NCBI GenBank assembly: GCA_913061335.1
Contig: CAJXTP010000035.1
Span: 1-17,274 of the forward strand
Length of the DNA: 17,274 bases
From: an uncultured Loktanella sp.
GTDB lineage: Bacteria; Pseudomonadota; Alphaproteobacteria; Rhodobacterales; Rhodobacteraceae
Reading direction: 5' to 3'
A program made the position numbers and the translations under genes. Shown piece after piece: positions 1-7,887 of the stretch. Below the pieces are notes generated by a model. The model saw only the letters and a program-made list of their open reading frames with translations, did no database searches and had not been told where the DNA came from. Each line of letters starts with the position of its first letter. Within the stretch, counting starts at the first letter, position 1.

Positions 1-37
1 GAGGTCTCGTGGGCTCGGAGATGTGTATAAGAGACAG
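1..37 (+). other. Untrimmed Nextera adapter, Read 2 / i7 side
   Basis: Positions 4-37 match the Illumina Nextera Read 2 transposase adapter as I know it. The 19-base Tn5 mosaic end occupies 19-37 and the sequencing-primer part occupies 4-18. The three bases before it (GAG) would be the end of the i7 index. This is synthetic sequence, not genome. Open frames that start here encode the artefact peptides MCIRDS and MYKRQ, which are translations of the mosaic end. Genomic sequence begins at 38. Confidence 0.97.
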
Positions 38-898
38 TGTCAGAATCGTATCGCTAAGCCGGCGCAACGCATTCTTGATCCCGCCTTTCTGGTTCAGATG
101 CGTATCCCAACCAGAAACGGAAAAGCTGGCAATTCGCGTGTCGCCACGCAAGCGGGCTGCTGCAAATTCAGCAAGCTGTACATGTTCCTTATTGGTATTG
201 ATCGCTGCCATCATCGGATCAGTCATCATCATTTCAGCGCCCTCGGCATCGGACGCAGCAGTCATCGCAATGGATTGGGCAATTTCAATCGCTTGGGCCG
301 AAGCATTCTTAAACATCGGATCCGCATCATGAACCAAGGCCAAAAGGCGCTCTGCTTGCGGTGATAACGTCAGCTCGGCTTCGGGGGACCAGCGCGCAGC
401 AGGTGCATCACCTGTCATGATCAATTGTTGATCGCGACCAATTGCAAATGCGGTTTCACCTGTAATCCCTGGAATGGTCTGAAGCATACGGTTCAACCAT
501 CCGTCATTTGACGACCCCATTAGTCCAGGGCGACCCGCCTCAAGAATATCCTGGCCATCAAAATGGCTGCGCTTGTCGCGGTACGGCGTGGAGACGGCAT
601 GTGCGGCCCCCAATTCGCCTGCCTGCCAAAGCGGCATCAGTGGCGACAGCGCGGCATTCATACCGAAAAATCCGGTCAAATCCATCGTCCCTTGGCGCAA
701 CGTCGGGCGCAGTCGTGCATATTCGGGATCACCCACAGGGCGAAATACATCCAATCCGTCCATCGCCCCGCGCAAGATAATCACGACCAATCGCGTGTCC
801 CAAGGTGCCTGCGCCAAGGCCACTGGCGTGACAAGCGGACTGGCCGCAGCAGAGCAACCCAAAGCGGCCACGCGGGCCAAAAACTTGCGCCTATCCAT
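38..898 (-). CDS. DUF1501 family protein with Tat signal, C-terminus cut by contig end
   Basis: 287 codons are open on the minus strand from ATG at 898 to the adapter junction, with no stop. The family is usually near 390-400 residues, so about 100 C-terminal residues are missing. The N-terminus MDRRKFLARVAALG has the twin-arginine pattern (RRxFL), a hydrophobic stretch, and an Ala-rich cleavage region near residues 27-31 (ALAQA), so export to the periplasm by Tat is expected. Recognisable DUF1501 segments are VVIILRGAMDGLD near residue 40, the HFDGQDILEAG segment near residue 112, and SGWDTHLNQKGG near the cut end. From memory the family belongs to the alkaline phosphatase/sulfatase-like superfamily, but no substrate is established. 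The start is fixed by an AAGGAG site just upstream and lies 4 bp after the stop of the DUF1800 gene, so the two are almost certainly co-translated. DUF1800/DUF1501 pairs recur in many bacteria. Confidence 0.9.
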
Positions 899-902
899 GG
901 GC

Positions 903-2270
903 TTAACTCCTTTGAAACGCAGGAGAGGCCAGCACAACGCCAACCCCTTCGTCGCGGACTTCGGCTGCACTGGCCGCAAAAACCACGTCTTGGCCTGCAA
1001 GCGACCCAAGGGCGGTTTGCACAAAATCACGCGGGTCCGGCAACCGGGTTCGCACCAAGATACGCGGCGCGGTCATCGCCCAACTTATCCGGCCTGCCAT
1101 GCCCTGAGGGCTGATCCAATCAGTACTGTCTTCGGGCCAACCATCAGGCCCGTTTGGCCGTTCCCAAGGTTGCCCCATCACCCGCAACGGCGTGACAAAC
1201 AGCGCGCGGGTGTTGCGGCCGCTGGCCTGATCAACCCCATCACCTGTGACCCCAAGGGCACGCATAGCGGACGTGATAAACCGCTGTGGTGACTTAATTT
1301 TTTGCAAATCTACGTGCCACGACGCCGGATGATCCAGCATCGCCGCATAGACCGACGGGAGAAACCCGTCCGTTGTAACAAAGGCCGCTGTCATTGCATC
1401 AACCAATCCAACATCAGGTGTATCAGCGACAAATTCCGCCGCGATTTTTCCGGCGATATGCCGCGCGGTTTGCGGATGCACGGCCAGATCATCAATCGCG
1501 CGTAAAATGTTATCGAGCCCATCCGCAGCATCATAGGTTATCCCCAGAACCGTCTCGGCTCCGGGTTCCGCAAAGCGGTCATCGTAATAGAACCCGCGCC
1601 GCCCGTTGTATGTCAAACCTGTGAGCAATTCAGCCAGCTCGCGGACATCCGCCTGCGCATAGACACCGTCCACACCAAGCGTGTGCAATTCTAGCAATTC
1701 TCGAGCAAGATTTTCGTTAATCCCACGGTTCCGGCGTTTGCCAAAGGGGCTTGTTGGCCCAACTGATTGAAACTGTTGAAGGTAAATCAACATCATCGGA
1801 TGCGTAATCACAGCCCGCAACATCGCACTAAAGTACCCGTTCAGATGGGGTGTCACGGCGTCTTCGACAAAAGGGGTCACCAAATGTCGCTGCGGTCCGC
1901 CACGCGATTTGACGGTGAAATGATCTGCAAAAAACGCACTTAAGCGTGGCTTAAAGCCGACATCCGCGCCCACATGCCGCGCCAAGCTCGACCGAAGCGC
2001 TTGATCATACACACGGTTAGCCGCTTGGCGTACTTCGCGAAATGCCTGTTCTGTCTGCTCTGCTTGATCCGTCCCGCGTGCCTTGGTGCGTGTCATGCTG
2101 GCTTGCTGATAATCACGGATCGACGGGTCAGCATCGCTATATCCAGGGATAGCAAACGCAAACGCGTCGTCGACCTCTGCCAAAATTGCGTCCGCGTTTG
2201 CGGGACGCCCGATGATCGGGGACAGCCCGCTGCCAAATCGCACGGCGGCTAATGTCGGATCAAATCGCAT
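903..2270 (-). CDS. DUF1800 family protein
   Basis: A 455-residue protein of the DUF1800 family, whose function is unknown. The diagnostic block is NLARELLELHTLGVDG at about residues 180-195, followed by the usual YAQADVRELAELLTG segment. The C-terminal part (KIKSPQRFITSAMRALGV and the region after it) also fits. Length is in the family range. No clear signal peptide is visible at the N-terminus (MRFDPTLAAVRFGSG), which is typical of this family and contrasts with the Tat-exported partner encoded next. The ATG at 2270 has no strong Shine-Dalgarno site. An 18-bp imperfect palindrome lies 13 bp upstream of it. The gene is the first of a two-gene unit with the DUF1501 gene. Confidence 0.92.
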   Translation of the reverse strand: MRFDPTLAAVRFGSGLSPIIGRPANADAILAEVDDAFAFAIPGYSDADPSIRDYQQASMTRTKARGTDQAEQTEQAFREVRQAANRVYDQALRSSLARHVGADVGFKPRLSAFFADHFTVKSRGGPQRHLVTPFVEDAVTPHLNGYFSAMLRAVITHPMMLIYLQQFQSVGPTSPFGKRRNRGINENLARELLELHTLGVDGVYAQADVRELAELLTGLTYNGRRGFYYDDRFAEPGAETVLGITYDAADGLDNILRAIDDLAVHPQTARHIAGKIAAEFVADTPDVGLVDAMTAAFVTTDGFLPSVYAAMLDHPASWHVDLQKIKSPQRFITSAMRALGVTGDGVDQASGRNTRALFVTPLRVMGQPWERPNGPDGWPEDSTDWISPQGMAGRISWAMTAPRILVRTRLPDPRDFVQTALGSLAGQDVVFAASAAEVRDEGVGVVLASPAFQRS

Positions 2271-2283
2271 GGCGGTAACTCGG

Positions 2284-2301
2284 TTGGGTATTCATGCCCA
2301 A
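2284..2301. promoter_or_regulatory. 18-bp dyad upstream of the DUF1800/DUF1501 unit
   Basis: TTGGGTATTCATGCCCAA is an imperfect palindrome with 7 of 9 positions paired: outer 5-bp arms TTGGG/CCCAA plus an inner AT/AT. It lies between the aspS terminator and the DUF1800 start, 13 bp upstream of the ATG at 2270. It could be an operator or a small leader hairpin. It is called on symmetry and position only. Confidence 0.35.
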
Positions 2302-2326
2302 TGATACGCAATCGCCAGCAAAATTA

Positions 2327-2349
2327 CGCGGGGAAACGCATCCCCCGCG
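2327..2349 (-). terminator. Rho-independent terminator after aspS, possibly bidirectional
   Basis: CGCGGGG (2327-2333) and CCCCGCG (2343-2349) form a perfect 7-bp GC-rich stem with a 9-base loop. The stem sits 11 bp past the aspS stop codon. On the minus strand it is followed by TAATTTTG. On the plus strand it is followed by CCATTTTTTG, so it could also stop plus-strand transcripts. Confidence 0.75.
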
Positions 2350-2360
2350 CCATTTTTTGC

Positions 2361-4217
2361 CTATTTGCTGTCTTGCGGCAGTACGCGCAGGTGTAATTCG
2401 CGCAGCTGTTCGTTCTGTGGCAGGTTTGGAGCACCCATCATCAGATCTTCGGCGCGTTGGTTCATCGGGAACATGATGACATCGCGCAGGTTGTCAGCAT
2501 CCGCAAGCAGCATCACGATCCGGTCAACACCTGCCGCACAGCCACCGTGGGGTGGGGCGCCGTATTGGAACGCATTCACCATGCCGCCGAACCGCTTTTC
2601 GACCTCATCAGCGCCGTAACCTGCGATTTCAAACGCTTTGAACATGATTTCTGGACGGTGGTTTCGAATGGCACCAGACACCAGCTCATAGCCGTTACAC
2701 GCTAGGTCATATTGATACCCAAGCACATCTTCGGGATTACCCTCCAACGCCGCCATGCCGCCTTGTGGCATCGAAAATGGGTTGTGTTCAAAGTCGATTT
2801 TGCCAGTCTCCGCGTCGCGTTCGTAGATCGGGAAATCCACGATCCATGCAAATGCAAACCGGTTCAAGTCCGTCAGACCAAGCTCTTTGCCGATAACGTC
2901 GCGGGCTTTGCCAGCCACGCCTTCAAACGCCTTTGGCTTGCCGCCCAAGAAAAATGCCGCGTCGCCGAGGCCAAGACCCAACTGCAAACGAATGGCTTCT
3001 GTACGCTCTGGGCCGATGTTTTTGGCGAGCGGTCCAGCAGCTTCCATGCCACCTTCAACTTCGCCAGACTTCATCTTGGCTTGGGCTTCTTTGACAGTGA
3101 TGCCCATTTCCTGAGCAACCGCATCAGCGGTCTTTTCGCGCCAGAATATGTAGCCCATTCCAGGCAGACCTTCTTTTTGCGCAAACACGTTCATACGGTC
3201 ACAGAATTTGCGGCCACCGCCTGTTGGCGCAGGAATCGCGCGAACTTCGGTGCCTTCCTGCTCAAGCAACTTGGCGAAAATCGCGAAACCGGAGCCTGCG
3301 AAATGCTCGGACACAACCTGCATTTTGATCGGGTTACGCAGATCGGGCTTATCTGACCCATACCATTTCGCCGCATCACGGTAGCTGATCTGCTCCCATG
3401 TTTGGTCAACTTTACGGCCTTTGCCGAATTCTTCAAAAATACCCGTGATAACTGGCTGGATCGTATCAAACACGTCTTGCTGCTCAACAAACGACATTTC
3501 CAAATCAAGCTGGTAAAAGTCAGTTGGTGACCGGTCTGCACGCGGATCTTCGTCGCGGAAACACGGCGCTATCTGGAAATACTTATCGTAACCCGACACC
3601 ATGATCAGCTGTTTGAACTGCTGCGGAGCCTGCGGCAGCGCATAGAATTTTCCCGGGTGCAGGCGTGACGGAATAAGAAAGTCGCGCGCGCCCTCAGGCG
3701 AGGAAGATGTGATAATCGGCGTCTGGAATTCGCGGAAACCTTTGTCCCACATCCGCTTGCGCATGGATGATACAACATCAGACCGCAGCTTCATGTTGTC
3801 TTGCATCTTTTCGCGACGCAGATCGAGGTAACGGTACTTCAGCCGCGTTTCCTCTGGGTATTCTTGGTCGCCGAACACCTGCAATGGCAGTTCCGCAGCC
3901 GAGCCCAAAACTTCAATCTCGCGAATGAATACTTCGACTTCGCCTGTTGGCAGTTTGGCGTTCACCAGTTCGGGGTTACGTGCCTTCACTTCGCCGTCGA
4001 TGCGGATGCACCATTCAGAGCGGACCTTTTCAACATCCGCAAACGCGGCGCTATCGGGGTCGCACAAAATCTGCGTGATACCGTAGTGATCGCGCAAATC
4101 GATGAACAGAATGCCACCGTGGTCACGGACGCGGTTGACCCAGCCAGAAAGGCGCACGGTGTCGCCTACGTTGGCAGCAGTCAGTTCGGCACAGGAATGG
4201 GAGCGGTATGCGTGCAT
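2361..4217 (-). CDS. aspS: Aspartyl-tRNA synthetase, non-discriminating type
   Basis: A 618-residue class II aminoacyl-tRNA synthetase that loads aspartate onto tRNA-Asp in the cytoplasm. The N-terminal OB-fold anticodon-binding domain (about 1-110) includes LSGWVNRVRDHGG. Motif 2 is at about 220-242 (FRDEDPRADRSPTDFYQLDL), and motif 3 at about 553-571 (GAPPHGG, then GVDRIVMLL). The bacterial-type insertion domain lies between motifs 2 and 3. Residue 33 is His in RDHGG. Pseudomonas-type AspRS that also charges tRNA-Asn has His there, while discriminating E. coli AspRS has Leu. This enzyme therefore probably makes Asp-tRNA-Asn for the GatCAB amidotransferase. The start at 4217 matches the conserved family N-terminus and has a GAGG site 8 nt upstream. 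An in-frame ATG at 4367 would add 50 residues with no family resemblance, so it was not used. The gene is divergent from carB and ends in a good terminator. Confidence 0.98.
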   Translation of the reverse strand: MHAYRSHSCAELTAANVGDTVRLSGWVNRVRDHGGILFIDLRDHYGITQILCDPDSAAFADVEKVRSEWCIRIDGEVKARNPELVNAKLPTGEVEVFIREIEVLGSAAELPLQVFGDQEYPEETRLKYRYLDLRREKMQDNMKLRSDVVSSMRKRMWDKGFREFQTPIITSSSPEGARDFLIPSRLHPGKFYALPQAPQQFKQLIMVSGYDKYFQIAPCFRDEDPRADRSPTDFYQLDLEMSFVEQQDVFDTIQPVITGIFEEFGKGRKVDQTWEQISYRDAAKWYGSDKPDLRNPIKMQVVSEHFAGSGFAIFAKLLEQEGTEVRAIPAPTGGGRKFCDRMNVFAQKEGLPGMGYIFWREKTADAVAQEMGITVKEAQAKMKSGEVEGGMEAAGPLAKNIGPERTEAIRLQLGLGLGDAAFFLGGKPKAFEGVAGKARDVIGKELGLTDLNRFAFAWIVDFPIYERDAETGKIDFEHNPFSMPQGGMAALEGNPEDVLGYQYDLACNGYELVSGAIRNHRPEIMFKAFEIAGYGADEVEKRFGGMVNAFQYGAPPHGGCAAGVDRIVMLLADADNLRDVIMFPMNQRAEDLMMGAPNLPQNEQLRELHLRVLPQDSK

Positions 4218-4250
4218 TTTAAGGTCCTCAAAGGGTAAAACGGTCGCCCC

Positions 4251-4279
4251 GATACACCTTGTCACGCGCATGAAGTCAA
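4251..4279 (-). promoter_or_regulatory. Possible sigma-70-type promoter for aspS
   Basis: Read on the minus strand, a -35 box TTGACT (plus positions 4274-4279, 5/6 to consensus) is followed after 17 nt by TGTATC (4251-4256), a poor -10. It lies about 34 bp upstream of the aspS start. The -35 and position argue for it; the weak -10 argues against. Confidence 0.3.
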
Positions 4280-4360
4280 GCAAACAGACGCTGTTCTTTC
4301 GCCCAAGCCGAAATATGCCCTGCCGACGTGTCGATTTTCGTGAAGAATTGACCTTGGCGG

Positions 4361-4389
4361 CTTGCACCTACACGTGCCATCCCTATAAC
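4361..4389 (+). promoter_or_regulatory. Probable sigma-70-type promoter for carB
   Basis: TATAAC at 4384-4389 matches the -10 consensus at 5/6. TTGCAC at 4362-4367 sits 16 nt upstream as a partial -35. The predicted transcript would start near 4396, giving a leader of about 30 nt before the carB ATG at 4428. Confidence 0.4.
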
Positions 4390-4427
4390 GCAGACAATTT
4401 GCAAATAACCGGTTAGGGGGCACTGCC

Positions 4428-7400
4428 ATGCCAAAACGCGATGATATCAAATCGATCATGATTATCGGTGCGGGCCCCATTATCATTGGGCAAGCCTGCG
4501 AGTTTGACTATTCCGGCGCACAAGCCTGCAAGGCCCTGCGCGAAGAAGGCTACCGGATTATCCTCGTTAACTCGAACCCTGCGACGATCATGACCGACCC
4601 CGGGCTGGCTGATGCGACTTATATTGAGCCGATCACCCCCGAAGTTGTCGCCAAGATCATCGAAAAAGAGCGCCCAGACGCGTTGCTGCCAACAATGGGT
4701 GGCCAGACTGGTTTGAACACATCATTGGCGCTTGCCGACATGGGTGTGCTCGATAAATTCAACGTCGAACTGATCGGTGCAAAACGTGAAGCCATCGAGA
4801 TGGCCGAAGACCGCAAATTGTTCCGCGACGCCATGGACCGCCTTGGTATTGAGAACCCCAAAGCGACGATTGTCACCGCGCCCAAAATGGACAACGGCAA
4901 GTTCGATTATAATGCGGGCGTTAAGATCGCCATTGACGCGATCGAATATGTTGGCCTGCCCGCGATCATCCGCCCTGCGTTTACGCTTGGTGGCACTGGC
5001 GGCGGCGTGGCGTATAACCGCGACGAATACGAATTCTACTGCCGGACTGGCATGGAAGCATCCCCAATGGCGCAGATTCTGGTCGACGAATCGCTGCTCG
5101 GTTGGAAAGAATTCGAGATGGAAGTCGTGCGTGACACGGCGGACAACGCCATCATCGTTTGCGCCATTGAAAACGTCGACCCGATGGGCGTGCACACTGG
5201 CGACAGCATCACAGTGGCCCCTGCCCTGACGTTAACGGACAAAGAATACCAGATTATGCGCACCCAATCGATCAACGTGCTGCGCGAAATCGGCGTCGAA
5301 ACTGGCGGATCAAACGTGCAATGGGCGATCAACCCAGAAGACGGCCGCATGGTTGTCATTGAGATGAACCCGCGCGTGTCGCGCTCATCTGCATTGGCAT
5401 CCAAGGCCACGGGTTTCCCGATTGCAAAAATCGCGGCGAAACTCGCGGTTGGCTATACGCTTGATGAGCTCGACAACGACATCACGGGCGTCACGCCTGC
5501 GTCATTCGAGCCGACAATCGACTATGTCGTCACCAAAATTCCGCGCTTTGCGTTTGAAAAATTCGCAGGCTCCGAACCGCACCTGACCACAGCGATGAAA
5601 TCTGTCGGCGAAGTGATGGCAATTGGCCGGACCTTCCACGAATCGATGCAAAAGGCGCTCGCGTCGACGGAAACCGGCCTGACTGGTTTTGACGAAATTG
5701 AAATTCCAGGTGCGCCCGCAATCCCTGCAATCACCAAAGAACTGGCCAAGCAGACACCTGACCGTATTCGCGTCATCGCCCAAGCCATGCGCCACGGTTT
5801 GTCGGACGAAGACATCTTTGCGGTCACCAAATTTGACCCTTGGTTTCTGGCCCGTATCCGCGAGATCATGGACGCAGAAGCCGTCGTTGCAAAAGACGGC
5901 CTGCCCGTCACCGAACATGGCCTGCGTCATCTAAAAATGATGGGCTTCACTGATGCCCGTCTGGCCAAACTGACGGGTCGCAATGAAGACGACGTGCGCC
6001 AAGCCCGTCAAGACCTCGGCGTCGTTGCGTCCTTCAAACGGATCGACACCTGCGCCGCCGAATTTGAAGCACAAACACCTTACATGTATTCCACCTATGA
6101 AGCCCCCGTCATGGGCGACGTAGAATGCGAAGCCCGCCCGTCTGACCGCAAAAAAGTGGTCATCTTGGGCGGCGGTCCAAACCGGATCGGCCAAGGGATC
6201 GAGTTTGATTACTGCTGTTGCCACGCCTGCTATGCGCTGACAGAACAGGGTTACGAGACGATCATGATCAACTGTAATCCTGAAACAGTGTCCACGGATT
6301 ACGACACATCTGACCGCTTGTATTTTGAGCCGCTGACCTATGAACATGTCATGGAAATTCTGCGCGTTGAGCTGGAAAATGGCACGCTTCACGGTGTGAT
6401 TGTGCAGTTCGGCGGACAAACCCCGCTCAAGCTCGCCAATGCGCTCGAACAGGCTGGCATCCCGATTTTGGGCACCACGCCTGACGCGATTGATCTGGCC
6501 GAAGACCGCGAACGGTTTGCCGACCTTGTAAACCGTCTTGGCCTGAAACAGCCCGTCAACGGCATCGCCTCAACTGACGAACAAGCCTTTAAAATCGCCG
6601 CCGACATCGGCTTCCCACTGGTCATTCGCCCGTCCTACGTCTTGGGTGGCCGTGCGATGGAAATCGTGCGCGATCAGGCCCAGCTTGAACGCTATATCGC
6701 AGAGGCGGTTGTGGTCTCGGGCGACAGCCCCGTCCTGCTCGACAGCTACCTTTCTGGCGCCGTCGAAGTCGACGTCGATTGCCTGTCCGACGGCACAAAC
6801 ACCCACGTCGCGGGCATCATGCAGCATATTGAAGAAGCCGGCGTGCATTCGGGCGATAGCGCGTGTTCCTTGCCGCCATATTCACTGTCCGCCGCGATGA
6901 TCGCAGAAATCCGCAAGCAGACCAAAGAACTCGCCTTAGCGCTCAAAGTCGTCGGCCTGATGAACATCCAATTCGCGGTCAAAGACGAAGAAGTCTACCT
7001 GATCGAGGTGAACCCACGCGCATCCCGCACCGTGCCATTTGTGGCCAAAGCAACCGACAGTGCAATCGCGTCCATCGCCGCCCGCCTGATGGCTGGTGAA
7101 CCCTTGTCGAACTTCCCGCTGCGCCCACCGTATGCCGCAGCAAAAGACCCGATGGACGTCATGCCGCTTGGCGATCCTTTCACATTGGCCGACCCAAACA
7201 CCCCGTGGTTCAGCGTCAAAGAGGCGGTTCTGCCGTTCAATCGCTTCCCCGGCGTGGACACGATCCTTGGGCCAGAAATGCGCTCAACTGGTGAAGTCAT
7301 GGGCTGGGCACGCTCGTTCCCACGCGCGTTCTACAAGGCGCAACTTGGCGCAGGCACCGTGCTGCCCACAGAGGGTCTCGTATTTCTGTCGATCCGCGAC

Positions 7401-7760
7401 GCCGATAAAACACCTGCAATGCTAGAAGCCGCGCAGTCCTTGGTCGCTATGGGCTTCAGTCTTATCGCCACCAAAGGAACCGCCAAGTTCCTGACCGATG
7501 CAGGCATGACCGTGGAACACGTGAACAAAGGTTATGAAGGCGGGCTGACCATCGTTGACCGCCTCAAAGACGGGCACATCGCGCTGGTGTTCAACACCAC
7601 CGAAGGCACTGCCGCAGTCGACGATTCCCGATCCATGCGAGCAGTGACCCTCAACGACAAAATCCCCTACTACACCACTGCCGCAGGTGCCCAAGCCGCT
7701 GTTATGGCCATGGTCGACCGCGTCGACACCGACATCAAGGTGCGTGCGCTGCAAGGCTAA
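4428..7760 (+). CDS. carB: Carbamoyl-phosphate synthase large subunit
   Basis: A 1110-residue protein that makes carbamoyl phosphate from bicarbonate, two ATP and ammonia. The ammonia is channelled from the glutaminase subunit CarA, which is not in this window. The product feeds arginine and pyrimidine synthesis. The internal duplication is clear. The first ATP-grasp half starts with IMIIGAGPIIIGQACEFDYS (residues 10-29), and the second starts at about residue 575 with VVILGGGPNRIGQGIEFDYC. Both halves have the Asn-Pro-Arg metal-binding segment (EMNPRVSRSSALASKATG and EVNPRASRTVPFVAKATD). The last ~140 residues form the MGS-like allosteric domain (FSLIATKGTAKFL). Length is slightly above the E. 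coli protein (1073). The start follows a G-rich ribosome site (TAGGGGG) and matches the family N-terminus. The gene stands alone, divergent from aspS. Confidence 0.99.
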   Translation: MPKRDDIKSIMIIGAGPIIIGQACEFDYSGAQACKALREEGYRIILVNSNPATIMTDPGLADATYIEPITPEVVAKIIEKERPDALLPTMGGQTGLNTSLALADMGVLDKFNVELIGAKREAIEMAEDRKLFRDAMDRLGIENPKATIVTAPKMDNGKFDYNAGVKIAIDAIEYVGLPAIIRPAFTLGGTGGGVAYNRDEYEFYCRTGMEASPMAQILVDESLLGWKEFEMEVVRDTADNAIIVCAIENVDPMGVHTGDSITVAPALTLTDKEYQIMRTQSINVLREIGVETGGSNVQWAINPEDGRMVVIEMNPRVSRSSALASKATGFPIAKIAAKLAVGYTLDELDNDITGVTPASFEPTIDYVVTKIPRFAFEKFAGSEPHLTTAMKSVGEVMAIGRTFHESMQKALASTETGLTGFDEIEIPGAPAIPAITKELAKQTPDRIRVIAQAMRHGLSDEDIFAVTKFDPWFLARIREIMDAEAVVAKDGLPVTEHGLRHLKMMGFTDARLAKLTGRNEDDVRQARQDLGVVASFKRIDTCAAEFEAQTPYMYSTYEAPVMGDVECEARPSDRKKVVILGGGPNRIGQGIEFDYCCCHACYALTEQGYETIMINCNPETVSTDYDTSDRLYFEPLTYEHVMEILRVELENGTLHGVIVQFGGQTPLKLANALEQAGIPILGTTPDAIDLAEDRERFADLVNRLGLKQPVNGIASTDEQAFKIAADIGFPLVIRPSYVLGGRAMEIVRDQAQLERYIAEAVVVSGDSPVLLDSYLSGAVEVDVDCLSDGTNTHVAGIMQHIEEAGVHSGDSACSLPPYSLSAAMIAEIRKQTKELALALKVVGLMNIQFAVKDEEVYLIEVNPRASRTVPFVAKATDSAIASIAARLMAGEPLSNFPLRPPYAAAKDPMDVMPLGDPFTLADPNTPWFSVKEAVLPFNRFPGVDTILGPEMRSTGEVMGWARSFPRAFYKAQLGAGTVLPTEGLVFLSIRDADKTPAMLEAAQSLVAMGFSLIATKGTAKFLTDAGMTVEHVNKGYEGGLTIVDRLKDGHIALVFNTTEGTAAVDDSRSMRAVTLNDKIPYYTTAAGAQAAVMAMVDRVDTDIKVRALQG

Positions 7761-7785
7761 CGCCGCATTTTTCGATAGATCACGT

Positions 7786-7815
7786 CTTGGTCCTCGTTGC
7801 AGAATGGGGACCAAG
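7786..7815 (+). terminator. Stem-loop after carB
   Basis: CTTGGTCCTC (7786-7795) pairs with GGGGACCAAG (7806-7815), giving 10 bp including one T-G pair, with a 10-base loop. It lies 25 bp after the carB stop codon. No T-tract follows, so it may be a weak or Rho-assisted terminator, a 3' stabilising structure, or a leader element of the next gene. Confidence 0.45.
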
Positions 7816-7887
7816 TAACGCCCCGTCATGATGGACATTTACCGAACCTTGACCCTAGGATAGCGTAGCGAATTCAAGGGGGTCACC

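Noticed and set aside
9..364. Two plus-strand open frames starting in the first 25 bases
   Set aside because: Their starts lie in the synthetic adapter and their bodies are antisense to the continuous DUF1501 coding frame.
573..1292. 239-residue plus-strand open frame and its overlapping neighbours
   Set aside because: Antisense to the DUF1501 and DUF1800 genes, with low-complexity Arg/Pro/Ala composition; a coding shadow.
2712..3356. 214-residue plus-strand open frame
   Set aside because: It is fully antisense to aspS, with no recognisable domain; a coding shadow.
4218..4367. 50-residue upstream extension of aspS
   Set aside because: The extension has no AspRS resemblance and lacks a ribosome site. 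The start at 4217 matches the family N-terminus and has GAGG upstream.
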